64,000 nucleotides of DNA from Xiphydria camelus (Eukaryota; Arthropoda; Insecta; Hymenoptera; Xiphydriidae), in NCBI GenBank assembly GCA_963678675.1, contig OY783192.1:35247250-35311249 (forward strand), given 5' to 3'. Made by a program: the position numbers and the translations under genes. Position 1 is the first letter of the stretch. Each line of letters opens with the position of its first letter. Below the pieces are notes generated by a model. The model saw only the letters and a list, made by a program, of their open reading frames with translations, had not been told where the DNA came from and made no database searches. Of the stretch, positions 1-12,500 are shown piece by piece.

Positions 1-3000
1 AGGCTCCGTTCACCGCTTCTCTCACCTGTTTCTTGTACTACGTAGTTTGTAGGTACTCACCTATACTCCGCATATCTGCACTGCGTAACACGAGGCGAGA
101 TCCGCCCGCGCGTGCGGATTTGCATTCGTTTAGGATCGATGAGGTTGAGTCGTGTTTCTCGAGATTGCAATGAAAATTGGAGCGAGCCGCGAACGAGCTC
201 GCAGGGTATTCCTACGTTACCATCGGTCGTCACGAGGTGTCGTACGTTCTCTTTATCAAAATAACAGCCTCACGTTTTTTTTCGCACAACTGTCTCCGTA
301 ATCTTATCTCACCGCGACGTTGAATTTGATATGTTCTCTCGGGAAAATATGTCTGGGCTCGAGGACAACGGTTTTGGAAGTTGCGATGCTAGTAGCAGAG
401 TCACGTGACTTCTCGTCCGGGAATACCGCGAAAATGAGGAAAATTATAAATATCGTTTGTTCCTGTTTAACCTTGGATAAGTAACCTATATCGGGCCTAT
501 TGTCTATCCTGATTATGATAGATCAAAGTGGTAACTTTAATGAATTTAGATAAAACAAAGAGGACTAAAGTTAAATAAAAAAATCGCAGTTTAATTACAT
601 TCAAATCTTCCTGCAACCTTCTCTACGGGAGAAGGAATTACGATTGAGATTGCCGGTGTATTTTAAATTGTATCGTTAAAAAACCACGAGGACTGTAATC
701 ATTATTAACGCCCTTCCACTCGAGTTAACTAAATTGAGAGAAGTGACTGTAGACCGAGAGTGGAGGTGGGGCTAGAGGCAGGCTACACTGCACACGCACG
801 AGGAAAAAGAGGAATTCTCAGAAAACCTTTCAAGCGTCCGACGGGTCGTAGGTTACCTTTCCAGGGTTAATTAAACGCGCGCGAATCGTTTTTTCCCTTA
901 TCTTTCATCATATCTCTCAAGACGTGACGCGGTCGCGCTTCAGTCGTTTTCGCGTCAATGACCATTCATCGTCTGACTACCTACATCGAGGCGCGTTTTA
1001 CTTCTAATTTTTCGATTACGCCGCTTCCTCGAAGCGTTTCGCAATCACAGCAAAACCCAATTTGACAGTTTCACAGTTTGCCTCGACGCTCTCGCGGTTT
1101 CAATGTTTCTCAGCCGGGAGTGTTTTTTCGTTTGAACTTTAAACGCCCTGTCGCAAGGCGCGTAGCACAACGTCTGACGCGTGCAGTAGTAGCTATTTCG
1201 CAGAGTACGTATAATTCTCGAGAGCAACGTTCATCGAGCGAGCGTGACTCACGATACGAAACGAGGCGACGGAACGACATCGTATCGCGCCTCGGTTATC
1301 CCAAAGACGGAGGAACTGTATATCGCGCGTTTTCCTCTTTTGAGAATCGTCTTTCGCGCGTTCCGCGTTTCGCGTTCCACCCCGTAAAATGAGGAGATTT
1401 CGGGCTCCCCGCACGTAGTAGACGGCCTCTCCCCTCCCGATTCGTCCGGCAGTTGCGAACGCTGCACTCTAATCACGTACACTCCTGATTAGCTTGTTTG
1501 CACGGATGCGCAAACGCAAGCGGAAACTACACGTCGCGCGCATATGCCGCGTAAATATACTCCGACTAATAATATAGGTATACACGGTTTTACCGGCGCC
1601 AATTTCGCGTTCTCGGCTTACGTAGCTGCTTACCGTCGTTAATTATCTTCGGGACCGTCGTTCGCGGCTATTGTCGAGCTCGAAAGGAGACCCGATATAA
1701 CGGGGTTTCCTGCACGCTGTTACGACGCGACGCGACGCCGAAATTGCGGGACTTCGTATATGTGCGTCGAGAGACGGTCACGCCCCCGCGGATCATTTCG
1801 GCTGGATTCCCCTTCGAGACACCCTCCTTCCCTCGATCGCTATATTCTCGCTGGATGACGATGCACTGAGGAGGGAATTCGGTGTTGGGTCGAATGGATG
1901 TGACCTTGAACGATCCCGAGTAAATGTTTATGTTTGATTCAAACCGAGCATCGATTTGATCCGGGTAAATAGACGACGGTGAAGTTATCAAGCGAAGCGA
2001 TTCGATTATTTATGCTTTCTCTCGGGGGTATTTAATAAATGGCGGAACTTTTCCGCCTTCTTTTTAGGAGCGTGTATCGAAAAATGTTTAAATATTTCCA
2101 GCATTTTTGAACACCCTCGAAGGAAAGAAGTTACGGATAATCGAATCGCGTCACTTGCTAGTTTCACCGTTATAAATATTTGCTCGGGGATGCTCTGGCG
2201 CGAATTTAATTCAAACGGATCTCTCCTCATCGTCGTAGGATTCTGGAAAATTGTTTATCCACGAGTATACGCATACCTGGTGTTTCCAACTTCGAGGTAT
2301 CCACGAATGGACGCGTCAGGGCAGAGCTAATTGACTTTGGAAAATAATTAGAACCGATGAGAGTATTATTGAGAAGCAATCGAAATTTTTGGCAATTCAG
2401 GCCGGTTTGTCCATCGTGAATACCTTTAAACAAATGTCACAACCTCGCTTGTCGAGATTCCGTATGTCGTCCAGACTCGCTTCCGGCGAACGGGTATTTG
2501 TCCGCGTCGTCTCATGCGAATTCTCGCGACGATTATTCGCATCTGACGATTTTATGTATTCTACGTTTTACATAGCAGTAGCTGCTCGAAATCTACCATC
2601 TATTTACGATACGTAGATATAGTCTGACTTCCGAGATTCTAGATCCTATTCTAGATAGCACGGTTTTTCAATAATTATTCCGTAGACGACGTTCGTGCAT
2701 GCTGACGATAAGTTTGTAATTCGTTCTGCATAATTATTGTCAGCGTCCAATGGCGACGCTTTAATGGAGGAAATTGCTAAAGACAAATATTGTTAGTCGC
2801 ACGAAAGCCTGGTCTGCGCAAAATGCACCTCTTTTACATATCGATGACTTTCCCAGTTTTCCAGTCCCGCCCCCTGGATACGTTATATATTATCGTGACA
2901 ATCATTGTATCGTTCTCATAAATCTGTGACTGTGAAATCGAAATGGTATCAGTCACGTTTTCGATGAATCATTCCGACTGCAGTCGAAAAGTGAACCCTA

Positions 3001-3319
3001 TCGATCATTTGACTGATATCAATTTGCCGTGTAGCCATAGCTAAATATTTATCGAGGACATTCTGCCAGAAGGACCCATCGATAAATATCGGATTCCGCT
3101 TTTAGAGATTCTCGTAAGGACTCGAATTACGACGATATTATGTATCTAATTATCTGCAAACTGTTGATGTGAATATTTGCACAATCAGAAATTTTGATAC
3201 GTCCTTCCAGCGAGGTGTCCTTGATGTGTTATTTAAAATTTAATTATCTCTATAGCCGATCACTTCGTGACGCGGTGCACGCTTTTTTTTCTCCATAGCA
3301 GTACATCTTCTCTCCTGTA

Positions 3320-3352
3320 ATATATATATATATTATATATAATATATATATA
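3320..3352. repeat. TA-rich simple repeat
   Basis: About 33 bp of almost pure alternating T and A with one symmetry break, so the tract is close to palindromic and could form a cruciform. No function is implied. Confidence 0.85.
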
Positions 3353-6074
3353 GAGTAGAGCGATTCTTAGCCGAGACTCTCATATACGTTTAGGTATCTT
3401 TTGTACGCCCCGTGACATATATACATGTATGTCACCCCACTCACGGCCGTACGACTAACTTTTCCGCAGTTTCCTCTCCTTGCCTTTTATCGACGGTATC
3501 CTCCACCTCTTCTGGCATTTATCTCGCGTCGGTACATAAATCATTGGAACGGTTCGCCGATCGCCAAACGAACTGCTCGATCGTAAATTTGAGGCAGGTC
3601 ACGGGGGCTTTCTCGCCATGGGAATTCCTCCGATAGTATAACCGCGCGAGAATTCTTGCGGCGACGAGGAAAGGCGCACCTGTGCATTGGAATTTTCTCC
3701 GCATTACGAAGCTTATCGCTGTGGAATGTCGTTTTGTTATAATTTACGAAATGAAAATCGGTTTCCTATTTTTTTTTTCATTTTTTCTTTCTCCGTCACG
3801 TTATATTCGCGTTTCAAAAATTTCATTTCCAATATTTTGTGGCAGCACTCTTTGTAGATACTCCGTACAATCGCAGCATTTTTCTCGCTTCCCGAGAAGT
3901 CGAGGAACCGTAATACAACGCGCTCTCGAGTTTCTCCTCTCATCCGCGACCTCGGCTTCGTTTTCTCTCCGCAATGAGATTCTTACGCAACGCGCGGTCG
4001 TGCGTCGTCACGCATTATCGATTAGTCACGATGCGATAAATTACGACCGGAGATCCTGACACGTAAACAAATTCTGCATGTCAAGTAAACGAGCGTTTCG
4101 TTCACTACAGAAGTGAGAATTTCATCGCGATGCGCTGTGCCTTTCGACGATTCTAAATTTCGAGCGTCTCAACTATTTTCGTCCAATCTTATCTCCGTGT
4201 CGAGCTGTCGCACGATACCGAAAAACCAACTATTTATTATGAGCTTTTACTCATTCCGTACGCAAAACGTCGCCGCCAGTCGCGGTTATCCTTCCTACGT
4301 AACACGCGTGCAAAGGAGGGAGGCTCATCTCGCGCATTTAGTTTCTTTGTGTGTGTATGTGTCCACACACACGCGACAATTGTTTGCGCAACTACTAGCG
4401 AGCGATAACGAGGATGAGAGGGGAGAAAGGCGTTATAATTCGTGTTTTTTCCATCGTCAACCAACCAATTTCGCGATATTCGTGAGCTGTAGCTCTCCAA
4501 AACGCAGAGCACCGGTAAACAATTTTTTTCGCGTGTCAATGATTCCTCTGGTTTGACCGGCGTTCGAGAGATTCGCAGATAAACTACGGAAAATACATCA
4601 TCGCGTCGCTCTTTCGTGCATTATCAGACCGGGACGCAACGTCGCTCGTTGTATGGCAACTGCCGTGAATTATTCGTGGATTATGCGGATTATTGTTTAC
4701 GCTTCACGCATGAGAACGAGCCTCCGTCGTTTCGTTCATTCGAATTTAGGTCGGAGCATACGAATCGCTCGACTCGAGGGCCCAGCTGAGGAAATTCAAT
4801 TTTTACTCACTTTCTGTAGCAAAGTTGAATATCCGTACTTTTTTTTACGCGCGGTACCTTATCCACCGGACGAGAGATAGAACGCGAAGAGTAAAAAAAA
4901 TCACGAGTAGAGCCCATTACAAGTTCAACGCGGCTAAAAAATTCACGATTCGTCGAGCCGGCGCGAGCGAAAACTTGCGAGAAATGCGTTCGCCGCGTTG
5001 CACGAATGGTTCGAATATATCGTTGCGCGCGGGCGAAGCTGTATCCTGGCTACTTTGCGCGCGAGCCCGGCTCGGAAAGTCTTGCGCGAAACTCATAAAT
5101 ACACGTACAGACGCGGACGCGGTATGCGGGAAACTCGAGGCTTCTCGTGAATTTACGGGCGCACTTGCAAACTGCATTATCTCAATTTTGAATACGCCGG
5201 GTCCGGGACCCGTAGCGACGCGGCGCTATACACGCGATGCGGTAAGTTACCTGGGAGCGAAGCAAGGAAACGTAGAGTTCGATGTCAGTGCGCCGTTGAG
5301 AATCTTCTTCGCGCAAGTTATTCCGGTGGTGGGATGTTCGTAAGTCAATGGTTTTACGTGTTCTCAAAGTAGAAAAGTTCTGATGAACGTACGTACCAAA
5401 GTAAACTCGTTTTCGGTGTCGCGAAGGTGCATCGTGAAATGCGGTTGTTTGCGTTTAATAAATGCTGGATCGTTGTACGATTAATTGGAATGACTTATTT
5501 CTCCGGTATTACGTGATTTTTTAGAGTATTATAGAATCAGAGTATCTGGACAGATCGGCGATTAATTCGATCGGTTGAGCTATCTTTCTTAATCTCCAGC
5601 TGAACGATAAATCTTTCGTTTCTTCATTTCTTGCGTGATTTTCGTTTAAGCCAATTTATGACATGCAAGGAATTCACTTTTTATGACGTATCTATCTTTC
5701 TTAAATTTTCTTTCACATTCGAAGTGACTTGAAAAAAACTCGAACTACGAACATCCGCTTCTAGATGTAGAGAGAACGCCCTGCAGAGTTTATCCGCGAG
5801 GAGCCATCCTTCGGGCGTTTCGATCACGTCCGTAAGTCGATCGTCGATTCGATTTATGTCCCGACGGGTTTCGTCCCACTTTTTTCCCTTCGTCTCGCGT
5901 CCTTGCGGCAACCTCCTCACACTTCCCGGTTCGTCCGTCGATCCGAGTCGTCTCGTGGGATGTCGAAGTCGTTCTTTCCCTGCGGAAGGACGTACGACGC
6001 TTCTCTCCTTATACCATACACATATACGTATAGATATAGTAGCTAGACTGTTCTTCGAGGAGTACAATGTATAC

Positions 6075-6228
6075 ATAGAGTAGAGGCAACGATCTCTCTC
6101 CTCTCTCCCTCTCTCTTTCTCCCCCCCCCTCTCTCTTTTTTTCCTTCTTTCTCTCTTTCTCTCTTTTCTTCACACTCCCCCCCCCCCTCTTTTCTTCACA
6201 CCCCCTCTCTCTCTCTCTGCAATAGCAG
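6075..6228 (+). repeat. Long polypyrimidine (CT/C) tract ending at a Bsg splice acceptor
   Basis: Roughly 140 bases are almost entirely C and T: CT dinucleotide runs, two C runs of seven or more and T-rich blocks. The tract ends in the acceptor dinucleotide AG at 6227-6228, directly before the Bsg Ig exon. It includes the usual polypyrimidine tract of a 3' splice site but is many times longer than needed. As simple sequence it should vary in length between individuals and could influence use of the first Ig exon. Confidence 0.85.
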
Positions 6229-6518
6229 ACCTCCATATGTTCTTATTCCGCATGAAGACAACGTGACCTACAACGGAACCGAGGTCGTCCACGAAGGTAA
6301 GCCGTGGAGCATACAGTGCACCGGCTTCGACGAAGACGAGACTATCAGATGGACCAGAAACGACGATTCCCTCGAGACGGAGCTGGCCAGCGGCGAACTG
6401 GGTGTCCACACTGAGTCCGGAAGCAGCATTCTTTCGTCGAAGCATGCCAGGGAGAGCCACGAGGGCGAATACAAGTGCACGCAAGACAGCAACACCTTCC
6501 ACCTCACGGTTTACTTTG
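6229..6518 (+). CDS. Bsg: Bsg exon: membrane-distal Ig domain 1
   Basis: The acceptor (GCAATAGCAG) ends at 6228 and the donor is GTTCGT at 6519. The exon starts on the third base of a codon and ends with one spare base. It reads from PPYVLIPHEDNV to HLTVYF and has an Ig core of Cys (SIQC), Trp (IRWTR) and the Tyr-x-Cys motif (EYKC). Sequons NVT and NGT lie near the start. It is probably the optional extra Ig domain of the long isoform, because it sits 18.4 kb before the next exon. Confidence 0.9.
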
Positions 6519-9500
6519 GTTCGTAGCACACGACACACAGACTGGCAAGAAATCGCTATGCCGCAGCAGTAACTCGCTAGCTTGGGCGCGGCCTTATCGT
6601 TAGGAGTGCCTGCGGTGTGGTTTCTGCTCTCGCTTTTTCCTTCTGTCACCCTCTCTCTCTCTTTCTCGCGTTCTTTTTAATAACATTGCTTTCCGATGGT
6701 GTTTTTATCTCGGCTCTCTGCCACTCCGGGTCTTACTTTCCGATTGCTTTTCTCTTCCACTGTTGTGTCTAACGGCAAGGGGATCCAATTGTGATTTTGG
6801 AAACTCGATACATCCGCGCAGAGAGGAATATTAACGATGGCGATTAAATGTTCCACGATATCGGAACTGCGGTAGCGGGTGTCGTTGATACGATGCTGAA
6901 GCTGGCGGCCAGTAGGTACGGTCCGTTATACGTCTGCCGCCTTACCGGGCGCGGTACGGTGGCAGGTGTGTGATGGGGAGTGCCTACTGGCTACGGCAGC
7001 TCGGCTGATACCTGGACTCCAGCATCGCGTTATTGATGCAGCACTTGGTACTGCAATTTCCGTTTGTCAGAAATGACGGAAATAAAGATTATTCGGTTAA
7101 CGTTGCAGTTAGATATTCTCGTGTCTCAGTACATTTAATCGAGGCTTTAGCTTTCTGTGTTTTTATGATAACGCGGGGAAAGTAAATATAAAATTAGACC
7201 AAAAAATGTAATTTTTAATTTTTGATAAACCAAACAATTCCTTGGAAATTCGAGTAATTTTGTATCTATGATTCATTAGCTTGTCTATATTGACGCGCGA
7301 TATAAATGAACGCGGTCTAGGCAATTTTGTTCGGTCTTGAAAAAATCGAATCGATCTTTATCCAGAGTTATCGAAAGGGAGGGAAAGTGAGAAGAAGGAA
7401 AAGAGGTGAAACGACATCTCGAGAAGTCGGCTAAAGCGTTTCTTCACTCGCTTCTCTTATACCACGTGTATAGCTTATTCTTCTTTTGCAAAGCTGCGGA
7501 GCAGCGCGAGTTCGTTTTACCAACCACACGTTTACCTTTGCGTTTGCAGTTCGTTACACCTCCTATTTGTACTTGTATTTTTTTTAAATTTTTTTTAATG
7601 AAATGTGAAAAGTATTTGAGCCTCGAACGTGCGTGCCCTTGAAGCTTGCACCAACGAGGCACGCTGCGAGGCTCAGATTTACGTCCATACGCTGTCGCGA
7701 AGCCGTTGAGCTCTCTCAATTTCCATCTATTTTGGTATTGGTTTCCCCTGTATTCCCGCATTTTTCATTTTGTACACCCACATATTCGTGTCAATCACTC
7801 AATCAGCTTTTACGATATAGAAATAATCGCTAATCTTTAGAATTAAGAATGATATTTATCATTTTACGCCTTGGGACAAGCGTATATCCCGTTGATTCGT
7901 GATTATCTCGCTATCTGTAAATATTGGAGCGTATTTTTACGGGTAATATATTTTTGAAGGCTAAATTCAATCTTCAAAAAAATGTTACATTAACTCTCTC
8001 GCGTCAAAAATTCGCAGACAACGAGATAATCGCGATCGAAGCAAACACGCCCATTTCGAAATTTATTACGCATATAATCGCAACTCTCCTACTTTCGCGA
8101 AATCTTCTCGTACAGCTTGTTCTTTACAGACTCCCCAACGATCGCTCGATCCATCACGACGACGTGCTCGTATCTCGAGCACTTCGTCGTCCCCCTTTGT
8201 TTCCCCTGCTCTCGTCCGTCGCAATTGCACCTAAAACGCGTTATTCGCATTGCGACAGGTGCCCGGCGCACTTCAAGGCAGTAAAACGGTCTTTATCTCT
8301 TCAACCGCGAACGAGAACATATTTTTATCTCTCGAGCCAATGACAGTAACGTCGGTGCGTACCGATTTATTACTGTCGTTGAACAAAATTGCATTTTTAT
8401 CTCCCATGAGAATCGAATCAAGCGATACTCGTAGATTACTCGATGCCGAATACGATTTCATTGGTGGGATTTGTACCGAAGAAGAAATTGAAAATAAAGA
8501 AAAAATTACCCGGTTTTGCGAGTTAATCCAGAAGGTTCAAGCAGTTCCAATTTAAACGAAATCCCAAACTCTTTGTATTAGCGTGGATTCAAGTCGCTCC
8601 GCCGTCGCGCAATATCGCGTCAGCACCATAAACGATCCGTTCCACAGCGTCGACGAACTTCACTCGCGCAGCCCGCATTTACGTCACCCGCGCTTCACGG
8701 TTTAATTACGGCGCCGCGGTGCTCAATTCTCGCGTAGGTATAATTCAGTAAAAATTCCCGCGCAGAATCCCAGCGGAGCGGCGAGGAGAAAAAGAGCAGA
8801 AAGATCAGACAGTCGCGCGCGCCAGCGATGTAAGAGTCAGAAATTCGGGACTACCGCTTGCTGCTGCTGCTTTCCGCTGCCGTTGCGGCCCCGCACGCGA
8901 ACGCGGTGATATTTTATTCGAAAACGCGCGGATTAGCGAGATTTATGAGGGATCCGACCCGCGTTCCACCAGCCCTCTCACGGAGCCCTCCTTACTTTTA
9001 TATTTCTTACCCTCGTTTCCCCCGGGCTCCCTCCTCCCCTCCTCTTCTTTTCCTCCGTTCGTCCGCCTGCAGAATTCACGGTCCGGCGAACGCGATATGC
9101 TCTCTCTCCTCTCTCTGCTTTTCTCTCCCTCTGCGCGGGTATTCGCCATTTAATTCCGGACATTCGTCCGGCATGAAGAGAACGACAATGATCCGCCGGC
9201 GGGCGAAGGAATGCAGGGGAAAGAGAGAAAGCGAGAAAGGAACTCCGCTCTTTTCTCGCAAATTTAAGAGACAAATGGAAGAGCCGGTATAGTCCGATGT
9301 GTGCTGCCAGCAGCTGACAGCGCGATATCTCGCTCCGCTTTGTCCCCTTTGTACGGCGTCCAACGCCGCGACGGCGGGCGAGGGTCGAGGAAATTTGCAA
9401 AGTTTTCGCGCGCGCGGAGGGAAGCGGAAGAAAATATTCGCGACGCTGGAAGGACGCTGTACAAAGTTATAACCGCGCGCGAGAGTCGGCTGTTCCTAGT

Positions 9501-12500
9501 TGAGCTTCGTTTCTGGCGGTCGACGGCGCGGTGTGCGGCGCGATTGTCGGAGCTGTTGTACATAGGCTACTTTGTAAGTACCCAACGGGTACTCGTTATA
9601 GCTACGGGCGAGGACTACTACGGGCGAGTATGGTCGACGTCGCGCGCCCGTCAATGTCAGATAAATCGTTTCTTTGCAAATGTTTACCTCGGCGCGCCAC
9701 CGCGAGCGCTGAATTTCCACGTAAAATTAACTCCCGACCCCAACGAGAGCTGAGAAGGGTCGAGTGGGGGATTGCACACGAGGTAGGAACGCTCTCCGGA
9801 TCGACGCGCTACCGCCACATGGCGAGAGTGCTTCCAATCTGCGGATTATCCGGATGCGAAGACGGGAAAGGGAGGGTGTCGGGTGTGCACCGTCGGTCGC
9901 GGCTTGATGTACGATCGCAAAAAGGATATCAATTAAAATTGGGGTGCAATGGAATCGCTGTACTCTTGCAAATCACCCGTTACACTCGCTACGCCGAGGA
10001 TGTAATTCTTATCTAATTGGCCTCTATTGGCATCGCTTCTGTCGCATTGCGTTAGAGATAGCGATACATTGACGTCATTGAGGCTGGAGTGGCATATCTG
10101 GTGTTTTCCAGAAATAAGCCGTCATATGCCGTGATCCGTCAACGTCGCAGGGGTAACGTAATACACAAAGCTTCTCGCGGGACACGAGGGGGAAACAAAA
10201 AAATTCTTTCGGGCGATATTTTCGCACGTGTGTATTGAACTCAATTTGGGACCGACTCGAAACGTTACGTTTTCCACGCGTTGCTCCAGTTTTTCAAAGT
10301 CCCGCGTCGCGGGTGTTTTTTGATCGCGGAAAATATGCGAAATAAGATCACACCGGGAATCGCATTTCGACGATACGAGGCTTGAAACCACCGCGCGCGA
10401 CGTCAGCCACGACAAACAATTAAAGTCCGCACGACGTCAGCCACGACAAACAATTAAAGTCCGCGCGTCGTTTAATCGCTCTTAATTGCCGAGCCCAACG
10501 ACGTGCGTACTCGTATACGCGGAATTGTGAACGAAATAGGACGGGAACGCTCTGTCTGGTCGGTTAACATAGTTGTGGCGACTGTAGATAGTACGCGCAC
10601 ACGCGTCGCACCTCCCGAGCCTGTGCAATTTAACCCTTCGTTACTCACGTGGGTTTTTGAAACATAAGTGCCCATAATTATGAAAGTGGTCTAAGTCAAC
10701 ATTTAAAAAAATGAGTTTATCAGTTATTAATTTAGTTTAAAATAATGTGGTGTGAAATAACTGACTCATTTTTTTTTTAAATTTTGACTTAGATCACTTT
10801 CATAATTATGGGCACATAGGAGCTCACCTGGGGTGTACCCTACACCCCAGTTAAAAATTAACCTTTTCTTAGTGAAAAATTGAAATTTTTAAATACTTTT
10901 TTTTATTTTAAATCTTGAGATATTGCCTAATGATCTCAACATTAAAAAAAAATAAATTTCGCAATTTTCTAATTGAGAATAAAATTCGAAGTCTCTCGGT
11001 GCATGAGGTCTCGGTTTTCAGACGCTCAGATCTCCCTGCCGATTTTTATTAAAAAATAGTATAAATAATAGACTGAGGATAGTTATCATACTCTCGTTTG
11101 ATTAACGAAGGACAAATTAACAAATTGGAAAAAGTTTTATAGAAAAATTTTAAATATTACTTGAGTTAATTACAGATTGTTAAAAAATCACTTTTTAACA
11201 CTTTGCAGCGTTCTGTCGGATAAACAAATCGGTTTTGTCTTGCGCTTTTGGTGCCGAATTCTTTAATGAAATGTTCTCGAAAGGTACGGAAAGTGCCAAC
11301 CTCGAAAAAAACAAACTCTAGGCGTGGCATGCAAAAAAGGAGGCTGGGGTGTCGCCTACACCCCACGTGAACAACGAAGGGTTAATTTCGACGTTCTCTT
11401 TCGATACATCCGCGATATATCTATCTATATCTATGATATAATCAAGGTCATGTGGTCCGTTATATTTTCGAAATAACGATTGACATTTACATAACGATCA
11501 ATTCATTTTTTTCGTCTCACTTACGTAATTACATACGGTAAACATTTATCGGGCGTTTCTTTTACTTTTATACCTTCGTATTAAAATTCAGTGTACGTAT
11601 ATACCGCGCAGACCGATGCAAATCTCACGCATCGAATCCGCTATCAAAATCGCCTCCTCTCGAAGATTTCCCTCGCACCCAATAACGCTGTTAATAATCA
11701 CGGCTGAGCTCCTCTTCCTAGTTGTCCCGCCCGATATCTATCCCGCGGTCCCTCCCCCCTCGCTATCGAATAACAAACAAGCGACACATCGCGGAGAATC
11801 GCTGCGCGCGAGCGCGCCGACACCGTCGCCGAAAGAGGGCCCGACGGCGAAAGACTCGCGGACGGCGCGAGAGTCCGGCCACCGCGGTCGTGGTCGTCGT
11901 CGCGACGGACGGCTTCGGACGACGTGCCGGCTAAAATTAGCCGGTAGGGCGGCATGACAAGCAACCACGGCTGGCTTTTATGCGCCAGGAATAGCGTATA
12001 GCGACTAGGAAGCCTGACATTCGTTTATCGCGAGCACACGGGCACGTACCCGGTGTGGGAAAAGAATTCGCACCCCCCGAGGGGCCACGCCTTCGACGCC
12101 TCGCGGAGCGTGAAGTTCATCCGTGAGCGACCGGATCGAGATGTTTAGTTTTCACGTCAATTCACGGCCTTTTCGAGACTTTTATGCGGACTGTCGAAGC
12201 AAACGCAGTCGTAGCGACTCGATAACCAGTTAACCGTGCCTCGTATAGACACGGACATTCGATGGACCGTATTGTAAATGGCAGTTATATCGCTCGATAT
12301 CTCGCCTTTGATATGTATACCGTAAACCGCACCCCGCGTAACATTCGTTCCTCATCCTTTTCGGTGCCCCGGTAGACCGCGATATTTGGGTTACGTTGAC
12401 ATCAAAGGAAAACGGAGCGCTTTTGAGATATAATATCCTCTCGTATATGTGTGACGTATCACCGAAACACCTTATCGATGGATTTCCCCTTCGATGGTTT

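Larger units (their letters stand above)
1..6228. other. Non-coding DNA upstream of the first visible Bsg exon
   Basis: No open reading frame here has the codon use, domain motifs or splice sites of a real exon. It could be a Bsg intron, the Bsg promoter region or intergenic DNA. The exon with the Bsg start codon should end with two spare bases (phase 2), because the exon at 6229 begins with the third base of a codon. I found no ATG followed by a hydrophobic leader and a donor in that phase. A good GTAAGT donor lies near 5240 but has no convincing coding sequence before it. Confidence 0.6.

Noticed and set aside
3751..3860. Hydrophobic leader MKIGFLFFFSFFL as a possible Bsg signal peptide
   Set aside because: The following GT sites are weak and the one near 3855 leaves one spare base, while exon 6229 needs two. 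It is more likely T-rich low-complexity DNA.
5236..5245. ATG followed by CG and a strong GTAAGT donor in the phase needed by the Bsg Ig1 exon
   Set aside because: It would give a start exon of one and two-thirds codons without a signal peptide, which does not suit a membrane protein.
8858..9292. Signal-peptide-like start (LLLLLSAAVAA) that could be a Bsg first exon
   Set aside because: There is no ATG at its start; the nearest ATG upstream (8827) is followed at once by a stop. No donor in the required phase follows.
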